DNA of 64,000 bases from Clostridiales bacterium (GTDB lineage: Bacteria; Bacillota; Clostridia; Christensenellales; Aristaeellaceae), in the NCBI GenBank assembly GCA_015056145.1, contig SVGY01000010.1, positions 1-64,000 of the forward strand, given 5' to 3'. Both the position numbers and the translations under genes were made by a program. The first letter of the stretch is position 1. Each line of letters starts with the position of its first letter. This document shows, one piece after another, positions 22,455-31,677 of this stretch. The notes below the pieces were generated by a model. The model was given only the letters and a program-made list of their open reading frames with translations, was not told where the DNA came from and made no database searches.

Positions 22455-24845
22455 ATGAACACACTGCCGGAACTGCTCAGCCCCGCAGGCGATATGTCCG
22501 CCCTGCAGGCCGCCGTGGATTCGGGCGCAGATGCGGTATACCTTGGCGCAAAAGCCTTCGGTGCAAGGGCTTCCGCCGTTAATTTTGATGACGAGGCCCT
22601 TGCACGGGCGGTGGAGTACGCTCATCTGTACCATTCCAGGGTATATGTCACGGTCAATACGCTGGTGAAGGAACAGGAATTTGCCGGGGTGAAAAGTACC
22701 TTGCAGGATATCCTCAACGCCGGGGCCGATGCAGTGATTGTTCAGGATCTGGGCGTAGCAAAGCTGGTCCGGGAAGAATTTCCCGCCCTGAGCCTACATG
22801 CCAGCACCCAGATGGCCCTCTCCAACGCAGCAGATGCATTGTTTGCAAAAAAGCTGGGCTTTTCCCGGGTGGTACTGGCACGGGAATGCACCTTGGATGA
22901 GATCCGCAGGGTCATCCAAACGGGCGTTGAGACGGAAGTATTTGCCCACGGTGCTCTGTGCACAGCCGTAAGCGGCCGTTGCCTTATGTCCTCCATGGCA
23001 GGCGGCAGAAGCGGCAACCGGGGTCGCTGTGCTCAGCCCTGCCGCATGGAATTCAGCTGGTATGGCAAAAAAGCCGCATGGCTTTCCCTGAAAGATCTTT
23101 GTACCGTCAATCATCTGCCGGAATTCTGCCAGGCGGGCGTAACCTCCCTCAAGCTGGAGGGCCGCCTGAAAAGTCCGGAATATGTGGCCGTGGTTACACA
23201 GATATACCGCAAGGCTCTGGATGAAATCGCCGCAGGAACCTTTGACCCGGACGACCCCCGGCCCATGGAGAAGCTTCGCCAGATTTTCAACAGGGGTGGA
23301 TTCACCCGGGGCCACGCTTTCCATGGAGAAGACGCCGACCTTACATCCACAGAACGTGTCGCCCACGAGGGCCTGCCCATGGGCAAGGTGATCAAGGTCC
23401 GGGGCCATCTGGCGGATGTGCTTCTGACACGCCCCCTCCACAACGAGGACAGCCTCCAGATTCGGGCAACGCAGGATTTTGACATGCGCTACTCCGGCCC
23501 GGAAGTGGCCGCAGGCGGTATTGCCACCCTGCGCCTCCGACCGGATATCGACGCCCGTACAGGCGCAGAGGTTGCGAGGCTCAGCGATGCCCTGCAGCTG
23601 AAGGAAGCACGGGAGCATCAACCCAAAAAAATCCCTGTAACGATGAAGGCGGAGTTCCGGGCCGATAAGCCTATGACGCTTCTCATCAGCGACGGCAAAA
23701 CCGCATTTGCCGCAGAAGGCGACATAGTCAAAAAAGCTGCCAACCGGGCCGCCACTGCCGAAGATGTCAGAAAACAGCTGGAAAAACTTGGGGATACGCC
23801 TTTTTGCCTGGCAGATGGAACCCATCCGGAAATCCAGTTGGAAGCAGGGCTTTTCCTGCCGGTCAGCGCCCTAAATGCTCTGCGCAGGCAGGCTGCAGAA
23901 AAACTGAGAGAAGCCCGCATCCAGGCTTTCGGCATTGCCGGAGATAAGGCCGAAAACCGTCCGCCGATGGCCGATATCTGCCCCATTCCCCGGAAAATCG
24001 TTCCCCACGAGCCAAACCAGCTGACGGTGATCTTTTCCCATCCTGAAATGGCAGATGCGCTTCTTGAAGCTGGTGCGGACAGGCTTTGGTTCCAGCCGGA
24101 AAGCTATCGTCCGGAAGATTTGGCAAGACAGCTGGAAATACTGCCAAAAGGCGTTTGGCTCAGGCTGCCGGCCCAATGTAGCTCGGATACGCTGGCATCC
24201 ATAAAGGAAGTTCTTTCCAAACAGGGCATTTCCATTGGCGGCCTTGTAGCAGAAAGCCTCGGTCAGCTGGATTTCATGCCGGAGTTGCCCATGGCTGCGG
24301 GCACCCAGCTGCCCCTTAACAACCGTGCCGCCACCGAAAACCTGCATAACTGCGGCCTGAGCGCCTTTACGCTGTGGACGGAATGGAACCGCAGCGAGGC
24401 CGAAGGAATGCTGCCTGCCTCCATGCCGGTACTGATGAAGATGTATGGCCGGGAACAGCTGATGCTTCTGAATCACTGCCCGGAAAGAGTGGATCGTGGC
24501 CTTGCCAGAAACCGCAGTCACTGCAGCATCTGCAAAACAGCCTCCATGACCTGCGGCAGAGAAAATCCCGTCCTCACAGACCAGCGGGGTTACGCCTTCC
24601 CCCTGAAACGTACGACCTTCCCGGAGGGCTGTATCATCAGCGTATACAATGCCCTGCCCACTGATCTGCGGGACTTCGATGAAGATCGCCGCCGCTTTAA
24701 GGCAGGCATGCTGCTGCATTTCACCTCAGAGGCTCCGCAAACCATGCTGAATCTTACCCGGACATTTTCTCACCTCCGGGATGGAGAGGCTGTTTCCGGC
24801 CCGGAAAATGCCACTTCCGGCCATTGGAAGCGTGGAGTGGAATAA
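22455..24845 (+). CDS. U32 family peptidase / RNA-hydroxylation-type protein with DUF3656
   Basis: A 796-aa protein. Residues 1-300 are the U32 TIM-barrel with the family signature FAHGALCTAVSGRC around 168-181, and the four-Cys set C....C....C.QPC that binds iron-sulfur in this family. A DUF3656-like collagenase-associated segment follows, and a C-terminal region carries another Cys cluster (HCSICK...MTCG). Related U32 proteins (TrhP, RlhA) support prephenate-dependent hydroxylation of tRNA or 23S rRNA; some are annotated as collagenases. I favour an RNA-modification role. Start ATG at 22455; the ribosome site is weak. Confidence 0.85.
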   Translation: MNTLPELLSPAGDMSALQAAVDSGADAVYLGAKAFGARASAVNFDDEALARAVEYAHLYHSRVYVTVNTLVKEQEFAGVKSTLQDILNAGADAVIVQDLGVAKLVREEFPALSLHASTQMALSNAADALFAKKLGFSRVVLARECTLDEIRRVIQTGVETEVFAHGALCTAVSGRCLMSSMAGGRSGNRGRCAQPCRMEFSWYGKKAAWLSLKDLCTVNHLPEFCQAGVTSLKLEGRLKSPEYVAVVTQIYRKALDEIAAGTFDPDDPRPMEKLRQIFNRGGFTRGHAFHGEDADLTSTERVAHEGLPMGKVIKVRGHLADVLLTRPLHNEDSLQIRATQDFDMRYSGPEVAAGGIATLRLRPDIDARTGAEVARLSDALQLKEAREHQPKKIPVTMKAEFRADKPMTLLISDGKTAFAAEGDIVKKAANRAATAEDVRKQLEKLGDTPFCLADGTHPEIQLEAGLFLPVSALNALRRQAAEKLREARIQAFGIAGDKAENRPPMADICPIPRKIVPHEPNQLTVIFSHPEMADALLEAGADRLWFQPESYRPEDLARQLEILPKGVWLRLPAQCSSDTLASIKEVLSKQGISIGGLVAESLGQLDFMPELPMAAGTQLPLNNRAATENLHNCGLSAFTLWTEWNRSEAEGMLPASMPVLMKMYGREQLMLLNHCPERVDRGLARNRSHCSICKTASMTCGRENPVLTDQRGYAFPLKRTTFPEGCIISVYNALPTDLRDFDEDRRRFKAGMLLHFTSEAPQTMLNLTRTFSHLRDGEAVSGPENATSGHWKRGVE

Positions 24846-24875
24846 TAGCCCGTTTTATTTTGAAAGGAGACCACT

Positions 24876-27230
24876 ATGGAACAGGACCGCGCACTGCGCG
24901 TTTTGGAATTTACAAAAATCAGGGAAATGCTGGCACAGAACGCCATCACCGAAGATGGCCGCCAAAAGTGCCTCGAGCTTGTTCCCTATACCGATCTTGG
25001 CGATGTGAACCATGCCCTGAACGAAACCGAAGAAGCAGTGGTGCTGCTCACCTACCTCGGCACCAATCCTCTGGTAAGCTACCCGGAGGTCAAGGATGCT
25101 ATCATCATGGCCCAGAAAGGGGCAAGCCTGAGCCCGCGCATGCTTCTGGACATTGCATCCTTCCTCAGGGCCGCCCGTTCCGCCCGGGCCGCTCTGGTTC
25201 GTGACCGGGAGGATACGCCCATCCTCAAGGGAATCGCTTCCCGACTGACGGTGCTGGAGCATGTGGAAAACGAGATCACTCAGGCCATCCTCAGCGAAGA
25301 GGAAATCGCTGACCGGGCATCCTCCGAGCTGCACCAGATCCGTCGCCAGATCCGCAGCGCCAACGAGCGCATGCGTGAAAAACTCAACCAGATGATCCGT
25401 TCCACCAGCTTTGCCAAAAACCTGCAGGACAGCATCATCACCATGCGTGGCGACCGCTACTGCATCCCCGTCCGTGCGGAGTGCCGGGCCAATGTACCTG
25501 GCCTCGTGCACGACCAGAGCGCCAGCGGCGCAACGCTTTTTATCGAGCCCATGTTTGTGGTGGAGCTTGGCAACGACCTGAAACAGCTGCACGCCAAGGA
25601 GCAACAGGAGATCGCCCGCATCCTGCAGGCCCTGTCCGATTCCATCGCCCCCCACGGCGAAATGCTGCTGTGCAACCTGGATTTGCTGCGCCAGCTGGAC
25701 TTTGCCTTTGCCAAAGGTACTCTCAGCCGCCAGATGCGTGGCGTTCTGCCCAAAATGAACCGGGAAGGTCGGCTGAACATCATCCGGGGACGTCATCCCC
25801 TCATTGACCCGGACAAGGTGGTTCCCAGCAACCTTTGGCTTGGACGGGATTTTACCACGCTGATCATCACCGGCCCCAATACCGGCGGCAAAACCGTCAC
25901 CCTGAAAACCGCCGGCCTGTTCTCTCTGATGGCTATGGCAGGCCTCCAGGTGCCCGCCGACCTTGGCACGGAACTGGCTGTGTTTGACCATGTCTATGCG
26001 GATATCGGCGACGAGCAGTCCATCGAGCAATCCCTTTCCACCTTCTCTGCCCACATGACCAATATCGTCAGCATCATTCAGTCCATGCAGAAAAACGACC
26101 TGGTGCTCTTTGACGAACTTGGCGCAGGCACTGATCCTACCGAGGGTGCAGCGTTGGCCCAGAGTATCCTCAGCGAACTGCTCAAGCGACAAATCCGCAC
26201 CATGGCTACCACTCATTACAGCGAGCTGAAAGCCTTTGCCCTCAGCACGCCCGGCGTTGAAAATGCCAGCGTGGAATTTGATGTGGAGTCCCTCCGCCCC
26301 ACTTACCGCCTTTCCATCGGCATTCCCGGCAAGAGCAATGCTTTTGAGATTTCCCGCAAACTGGGTCTGCCTGAAGGGCTTATCGACAGTGCAAAGGAAC
26401 TGCTCAGCAAGGAGGATGTCCGCTTTGAAGACGTCATTGCCAATGCGGAGTATCACCGGCAGATCGCCGAGCGTGAACGGCAGATGGCCGAAGACCTCAG
26501 CAAGGAAACCGTGAAGCTGCGCAACGAAGCGGAACGCATCCGCCGGGATATCGAGCAGAGCAAGGACAAGAGCGTTGCCAAGGCCAAGGCCGAAGCCAAG
26601 CACATTCTGGAAAACGCCCGCCGGGAAGCCGAAGGCATCATCAGCGAGCTGAAAACCATGAAGAAGCACACCCAGGCTCAGCTGCCCGAACACGAACTAC
26701 AAAAGCTGAAAAAGCGTCTGGACGACGGCATCGACAGCATGAGCGAGGGGCTCGCAAAGCCCGATGCCAGCTTTACCCCGCCCAAGAGCGTAAAACCCGG
26801 CGATGATGTGGAGATCGTCCACCTGAAGACGAAAGCCGTGGTTCTTTCCCAGCCCGACAGCAAGGGCGAGGTACAGGTACAGGCCGGCATCATGAAAATG
26901 AAAATCCCCCTTGCCCAGCTCAAAATCATCCAGAAGGAAAAACCCAAGGCCAGCAAGGTCAGCCGGGGCGGCATCGGCAGCCGCAGCGTTCCCATGGAGG
27001 TTGATGTCAGGGGCCATAATCTGGAAGAAGCCATTCAGGCGGTGGACAGCTATCTGGCAGAAGCTACGCTGGCAGGCCTTGGCGAGGTAAGCATCATCCA
27101 CGGCAAGGGTACCGGTATCCTGCGCACAGGCATCCAGCGGCACCTGAAAAAACACATGAACGTAAAATCCTTCCGTGACGGCATGTACGGCGAAGGCGAG
27201 CAGGGCGTTACGGTGGTAACGCTGAAATAA
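24876..27230 (+). CDS. mutS2: Endonuclease MutS2
   Basis: A 784-aa MutS2. Walker A GPNTGGKT is near residue 333; the ABC signature and VLFDELGAGTDP Walker B follow; a long coiled coil (about 515-620) leads to a C-terminal Smr nuclease domain (about 705-784) with VDVRGHNLEEA and HGKGTGILR. MutS2 resolves branched DNA and rescues collided ribosomes rather than doing mismatch repair. AAAGGAG precedes the ATG. It begins an apparent operon with a two-component system and shikimate kinase. Confidence 0.96.
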   Translation: MEQDRALRVLEFTKIREMLAQNAITEDGRQKCLELVPYTDLGDVNHALNETEEAVVLLTYLGTNPLVSYPEVKDAIIMAQKGASLSPRMLLDIASFLRAARSARAALVRDREDTPILKGIASRLTVLEHVENEITQAILSEEEIADRASSELHQIRRQIRSANERMREKLNQMIRSTSFAKNLQDSIITMRGDRYCIPVRAECRANVPGLVHDQSASGATLFIEPMFVVELGNDLKQLHAKEQQEIARILQALSDSIAPHGEMLLCNLDLLRQLDFAFAKGTLSRQMRGVLPKMNREGRLNIIRGRHPLIDPDKVVPSNLWLGRDFTTLIITGPNTGGKTVTLKTAGLFSLMAMAGLQVPADLGTELAVFDHVYADIGDEQSIEQSLSTFSAHMTNIVSIIQSMQKNDLVLFDELGAGTDPTEGAALAQSILSELLKRQIRTMATTHYSELKAFALSTPGVENASVEFDVESLRPTYRLSIGIPGKSNAFEISRKLGLPEGLIDSAKELLSKEDVRFEDVIANAEYHRQIAERERQMAEDLSKETVKLRNEAERIRRDIEQSKDKSVAKAKAEAKHILENARREAEGIISELKTMKKHTQAQLPEHELQKLKKRLDDGIDSMSEGLAKPDASFTPPKSVKPGDDVEIVHLKTKAVVLSQPDSKGEVQVQAGIMKMKIPLAQLKIIQKEKPKASKVSRGGIGSRSVPMEVDVRGHNLEEAIQAVDSYLAEATLAGLGEVSIIHGKGTGILRTGIQRHLKKHMNVKSFRDGMYGEGEQGVTVVTLK

Positions 27231-27242
27231 GGAGAGAAATCC

Positions 27243-27959
27243 ATGCCTGATAAACAAAAAATCCTGCTGGTGGATGACGATCTCAACATCAGCCATCTGG
27301 TACGGCTCTATCTGGAAAAAGAGGGCTACATTGTGGAGGAATGCGACCGGGGCGACAAAGCCATCGAAGCTTTCCAGCGTTTTCAGCCTTCGCTGATCCT
27401 TCTGGACATCATGCTGCCCGGCATGGACGGTCTGGAAGTTTTGCGGGAGATCCGCAAAGTCAGCAAGGTGCCTGCCATCATGCTCACCGCCAAGGACGAA
27501 ACCTTTGACAAGGTGCTTGGGCTGGAGCTGGGCGCAGACGATTACATCACAAAACCCTTTGAAAACAAAGAAATGGTAGCCAGGGTAAAGGCGGTTTTGC
27601 GCCGTGCCCCGGATGCTGCCGGGCTCAGCCTGCCCGCAGCGGAAAAGGACGACTGCCTCCGCTTCCCGGAGTTGACTGTAAGCCTGAAACGCTACGAAGT
27701 AACCTACGAAGGCAAGCCCGTGGAAATGCCTCCCAAAGAGCTGGAAGTACTGTATTATCTGGCTTCCCATCCCAACATGGTCTTTACCCGGGAACAGCTT
27801 TTGGAGCAGGTATGGGAGTTTGATTTCTTCGGCGACAGCCGCACTGTGGATGTGCACATCAAGCGTTTGAGGGAAAAACTTCCGGATTGCGAAAAATACG
27901 GCTGGAAAATACACACCGTTTGGCGTGTTGGCTACAAGTTTGAGTATAAGCCCCTCTGA
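27243..27959 (+). CDS. OmpR/PhoB-family response regulator
   Basis: A 238-aa regulator: receiver domain with acidic pocket DDD at 11-13, phosphorylated D55, T82 and K104, then a winged-helix DNA-binding domain (about 135-235) with PKELEVLYYLASHPNMVFTR and DVHIKRLREKL. It probably works with the kinase 20 bp downstream. AAGGAGAG precedes the ATG, 12 bp after mutS2. Confidence 0.95.
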   Translation: MPDKQKILLVDDDLNISHLVRLYLEKEGYIVEECDRGDKAIEAFQRFQPSLILLDIMLPGMDGLEVLREIRKVSKVPAIMLTAKDETFDKVLGLELGADDYITKPFENKEMVARVKAVLRRAPDAAGLSLPAAEKDDCLRFPELTVSLKRYEVTYEGKPVEMPPKELEVLYYLASHPNMVFTREQLLEQVWEFDFFGDSRTVDVHIKRLREKLPDCEKYGWKIHTVWRVGYKFEYKPL

Positions 27960-27979
27960 GGTGGAAGGGTGGAGAAACC

Positions 27980-29455
27980 ATGTTTCAAAACATGTTTGAC
28001 AGGCTTCTTGCTCTGTTTTTGGTCGTGATCCTGCTGATGGCCCTTACCAGCGCCGGTTTTTCCGTGTTCACCACACGCAGCGCTCTGGTCAACAGCCGCA
28101 TGGAAAGCCTTTTGGAACACGCAAGAGAAATCGCTTATTTGGCAGCCCGCCTCGACAATTCGCTCAACGGGTTTTCCCCCTCCGGCTCCACCATGGGATA
28201 CCTGCAGTGGAAGGCAAAAAACGTATATGAGGATTACGGAGCATATATCCTGATCGTGGATCATTCCGGCCGTGTAATGGATAATATGCAGACCGCCATG
28301 AACAGCGACCAATTCAACCTGCGGGACTCGCTGAACACTGAGGACATTTCTAACGTGATGCTGGATGTACTCAAGGGAAAGGAAGTGCAGACGAGAATCA
28401 CCCGCTATTCCGGCGGTGGAGCCATCCTCACTGTGGCGGTACCCTATATGCAGAACGATCAAGTTCAGGGTGCAGTGCTCATCCACACCAGCGCCCAAAT
28501 TATTGAAGCGCCCTTTTACAGTCTGCTGCTTCAGATAACGCTGGGCTTCTTCCTTGCATCGGTAGTGGCGCTGGTGGGCGCAACGCTCTACACAAAGGGC
28601 ATCATCAAACCCCTGACGGTTATCACGGATGCTGCAGAAAGCATGAGCCGTGGCCAGCTCAACACCCGTGCTGCGGTAACCGGCGTCAGCGAAGTGCGTC
28701 AGCTGGCAGGCGCCTTTAACGTAATGGCGCAGAGGCTCGAAAAGGAAGAAAACAACCGCAAGGAGTTTGTTTCCAACGTAAGCCATGAACTTCGCTCGCC
28801 GGTTACAAGTATCCACGGTTTTGTGGAAGGAATGCTGGACGGCACCATCCCCCCCGAAGAGCACGAACGCTACTTGCAGATTGTTTTTGACGAGACCAAT
28901 CGCATGAAACGCCTCATCTCCGACCTGCTGCAACTCAGCCGCATGGATAACGGAGCCGAACAGCTGCAATGGTCTGATTTCGATATCAATGAACAGATCC
29001 GCCGGGTATTGATAGGCCGCATGAACGATATCGAAGAAAAATCAATAAATGTACAATTGGATTTCTGCATGGAACCCTGCCTTGTATATGCAGATAAAGA
29101 CCGTATTGCACAAGTGATTCACAACATTGTAGATAATGCTTTGAAATATGTTGATGAAAAAGATAACTTGACAATTCGTACCATTTTGTTGCATGATAAT
29201 AGAGTAAGCGTCGAAATAGAGAATAGTGGCGAACCCATTGCGCAGGAAGACCGGCCCCACATCTTCGATCGCTTTTATATGGCGGAAAAAGCGCATACTT
29301 CAGGAAAAGGAACCGGCCTTGGCCTGAGCATCTGCATGCAGATCATCCGGATGCACGGCCAAACCCTCGAGCTGATGCAGCTGGAGGAAGGCGCAGGTTT
29401 TCGTTTCACCCTACAGGCGGCTGTCAACCCCGACAAGCCCCGTCTGAGCGCTTAA
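27980..29455 (+). CDS. Membrane sensor histidine kinase
   Basis: A 491-aa kinase: helix at about 8-28, an extracellular sensor of about 150 residues, a second helix near 180-200, HAMP (about 205-255), HisKA with H269 in NVSHELRSPVTS, and HATPase (about 375-485) with N box, HIFDRFYMAEK and GTGLGLS. It has the WalK/PhoR-like order without a PAS domain. The signal is unknown. The stretch coding for the N box (about 29030-29235) is much richer in A and T than its flanks. Confidence 0.94.
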   Translation: MFQNMFDRLLALFLVVILLMALTSAGFSVFTTRSALVNSRMESLLEHAREIAYLAARLDNSLNGFSPSGSTMGYLQWKAKNVYEDYGAYILIVDHSGRVMDNMQTAMNSDQFNLRDSLNTEDISNVMLDVLKGKEVQTRITRYSGGGAILTVAVPYMQNDQVQGAVLIHTSAQIIEAPFYSLLLQITLGFFLASVVALVGATLYTKGIIKPLTVITDAAESMSRGQLNTRAAVTGVSEVRQLAGAFNVMAQRLEKEENNRKEFVSNVSHELRSPVTSIHGFVEGMLDGTIPPEEHERYLQIVFDETNRMKRLISDLLQLSRMDNGAEQLQWSDFDINEQIRRVLIGRMNDIEEKSINVQLDFCMEPCLVYADKDRIAQVIHNIVDNALKYVDEKDNLTIRTILLHDNRVSVEIENSGEPIAQEDRPHIFDRFYMAEKAHTSGKGTGLGLSICMQIIRMHGQTLELMQLEEGAGFRFTLQAAVNPDKPRLSA

Positions 29456-29489
29456 CCGTACAAAGGGTGTATACAAAGGAGGACTCCTG

Positions 29490-29996
29490 ATGGATCGGCA
29501 TATCTTTCTGGTAGGAATGCCCGGCAGCGGCAAAAGCGCACTGGGCCGTCGCGTTGCCTCAAAATTGCAGATTCATTATCTGGACACCGATACCTACCTT
29601 ACCGAAACCACTGGTATGGATACTGCGCAGCTATACCAACGCTTTGGCGAAAAAGCTTTCCGGGATGCGGAAACCCGCCTGCTGGAACAGCTGGCTTCGG
29701 CCTCGCCGGGAATCATCTCCACCGGCGGCGGCGTCGCTTTGCGGGAGTATAATCGCCTCCTGATGAAAACCCACGGCATCATTGTGCTCATCGACAGGCC
29801 CATTGACGATATCATGATGGATATCCGTGCAGAAAAACGGCCCCTGCTTGCACAAAAGGGCCGTGAGGAAATCGAGCGCATTTATAACGAGCGCATGCCC
29901 ATTTACCGGGAAGCAGCGGACGTGGTTATGGATAACGGAAACGGTTTTCACAGTGGTCTTGCCGCCCTGGAAGAAATCGTTCGGCGCTACGCCTGA
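29490..29996 (+). CDS. aroK: Shikimate kinase
   Basis: A 168-aa enzyme that phosphorylates shikimate with ATP on the way to chorismate. P-loop GMPGSGKS at 9-16, DTDTYL (D34), RDAE, and STGGGVALRE for shikimate binding, and RPLL in the lid. GGAGGA precedes the ATG. Last gene of the mutS2 operon. Confidence 0.95.
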   Translation: MDRHIFLVGMPGSGKSALGRRVASKLQIHYLDTDTYLTETTGMDTAQLYQRFGEKAFRDAETRLLEQLASASPGIISTGGGVALREYNRLLMKTHGIIVLIDRPIDDIMMDIRAEKRPLLAQKGREEIERIYNERMPIYREAADVVMDNGNGFHSGLAALEEIVRRYA

Positions 29997-30017
29997 GCGC
30001 TATACATCAGCATCAAT

Positions 30018-30052
30018 AAGGCAGCTGCCTCCCGGAGGCAGCCGCCTTTTTT
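30018..30052 (+). terminator. Terminator after shikimate kinase
   Basis: A near-perfect 16-bp stem (AAGGCAGCTGCCTCC with GGAGGCAGCCGCCTT) ending in TTTTTT. Confidence 0.9.
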
Positions 30053-30095
30053 GATTCAGTTCCTCAGGGAGGATCCTTGTTCCTCCCTAATGGGC

Positions 30096-30896
30096 TCAGC
30101 GGTTACAACCGCAACCGCAGCCGCAGCCACCGTAACTGCCCTGGTTGCAGCCGGGGTGAGAAATGTTCACCTCTTCATTGTTGCACAGGGAAGCGGGCGG
30201 GAACAGAGGCAGAGAGAAGAATTCATCGCACACGTTTTCAGCAAATTCCTCGCAGGGCGGGATTTGACAGAAGCCGTAGGAAGGGATCAGCACCTCAACC
30301 TGCGCCAGCACTTTCAGGATCACCGTTACACATACCGTCAGGCTGAAACGGTTGTTGCCCAGATAGGTGCCAGCCACGCAGATGGCGCTGACCATGCTTT
30401 CCAGGGAATAGGGCACGATGCTCTCGTCGGGAATGCTGAGCAGAACGTCCTTCTCCACGGTGATGGTGCCCTTACCGATGTATTCCACACAGCGGCTGTC
30501 CACAAAGAGAATATCGATGGGCACATCAATCTTGCAGCGAACCCTGGCAAAGCAGGGACGATCGCACAGGCGCTCCACAGTCAGGCTGCGGATGGTGCCC
30601 TCGGTGGTGGTGGAACGGCAGCTTTCAAAGGTGATAGGCGGCACCGGAGCAGAAGTAGGCGCAACGGTTTCCGCATTGTCGCCGCAGGAGCAGCTGCATC
30701 CGCAATTGTTACCGGCGACCATGGCATAGCTGGTAATGACTACTTCCTTATCATCCAGCTGTTCCTGCTGCAGGCAGCTGTCGTACACCCGCTTTACCTG
30801 TACGCAGATTTTTTCCTGAAGGCCGTCCAGTGCATTGCCGGAAATAGCGCCGGGACAGGAGCAGGGATTACCGTTTTTGTAGGAATAGAAAGACAT
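30096..30896 (-). CDS. Cys-rich protein of unknown function, possible spore-surface type
   Basis: A 266-aa protein with 23 or more Cys. It starts MSFYSYKNGNPCSCPGA, has a central beta region (CKIDVPIDILFVDSRC..., PYSLESMVSAICVAGTY) that resembles DUF3794/SPOCS-like domains, and ends in a GCGCGCGC run typical of spore coat or exosporium proteins of Clostridia. No signal peptide. Function is inferred only from composition. Start: ATG at 30894-30896 after AAAGGAGG; the upstream ATG at 30902 lies too close to that site. Confidence 0.7.
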   Translation of the reverse strand: MSFYSYKNGNPCSCPGAISGNALDGLQEKICVQVKRVYDSCLQQEQLDDKEVVITSYAMVAGNNCGCSCSCGDNAETVAPTSAPVPPITFESCRSTTTEGTIRSLTVERLCDRPCFARVRCKIDVPIDILFVDSRCVEYIGKGTITVEKDVLLSIPDESIVPYSLESMVSAICVAGTYLGNNRFSLTVCVTVILKVLAQVEVLIPSYGFCQIPPCEEFAENVCDEFFSLPLFPPASLCNNEEVNISHPGCNQGSYGGCGCGCGCNR

Positions 30897-31039
30897 TGGC
30901 ATGCCTCCTTTGATTTTGTCGGCGGCGTTGGATTCTTTCTCCATTGCCCGCCGCTCACTGATACCATATGTGAGGTTTGAAAAAGAGTGCAAGCCAAATC
31001 AATGCTTCGTCCGAAAGAATTACGATTCAGGAGTGTGCT

Positions 31040-31531
31040 ATGAAAGCGATTTTACTCAACGGCCCTTCCTCTGCGGGCAAATCCTCCATCTCAAAAGAAC
31101 TCTGCGGGCTGATTTGCTGCGGCGACAGAAGTAATACCAGAATTATTTCCATTGATGACTACGTTGTCGCTTCTCCGCAGGAACCCATCTGGGAAGATGA
31201 CGTTTTTGGGATCATGCCCCAAATGTGCGCCGATGTAAAAGACGCTGTACAGCAAGGGCAAAACGTGATTATTGATCACGTCATCACCAGCGAAAGAATT
31301 TTTGATTCGCTGATGCTTGCTTTGTCTGAATTTGATACCGTAATAAGAGTTTTGGTGAAATGCAGTCTTTCCATTCTCAGGGAAAGGGAAAGGCGGCGCC
31401 GGGACAGGTACATCGGTTCCGCCGAAGATTCGCTGAAATATCTGTACCCTCAAGACGGTTATGATGTCTTTATCGACAGTGGCAATAGCTCCCCTGCGGA
31501 AGCAGCCAGGATTATTGCAGCAATATTCTGA
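31040..31531 (+). CDS. Chloramphenicol phosphotransferase-like kinase
   Basis: A 163-aa P-loop kinase of the CPT-like family: GPSSAGKSS at 8-16, IDDYV, VIIDHVI strand and the basic RERERRRRDR lid, ending with VFIDSGN. Family members phosphorylate chloramphenicol or serve as general small-molecule kinases; resistance should not be assumed. CAGGAGTG precedes the ATG. Confidence 0.8.
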   Translation: MKAILLNGPSSAGKSSISKELCGLICCGDRSNTRIISIDDYVVASPQEPIWEDDVFGIMPQMCADVKDAVQQGQNVIIDHVITSERIFDSLMLALSEFDTVIRVLVKCSLSILRERERRRRDRYIGSAEDSLKYLYPQDGYDVFIDSGNSSPAEAARIIAAIF

Positions 31532-31610
31532 AAAGAGTTTTTCATTGGAAGCCGCTTTTTTCTAAAAGATGAAATCTTTCTCCTCATTCCCCTGCTCCGT
31601 TGCTCTTTGA

Positions 31611-31662
31611 TGAAAAAAAGGACTGTTTGCCTGCTTCATGCAGACATCAGCCCTTTTTTGCA
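31611..31662 (-). terminator. Probable terminator after the MFS gene
   Basis: On the minus strand AAAAAAGGGCTG pairs with CAGTCCTTTTTTT (one mismatch), with an inner TGCATGAAGCA hairpin. Confidence 0.6.
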
Positions 31663-31677
31663 TCTAACTAACCTGCT

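Noticed and set aside
31040..31531. Chloramphenicol resistance gene
   Set aside because: Only the general P-loop family can be read; the family is widespread in species with no such phenotype.
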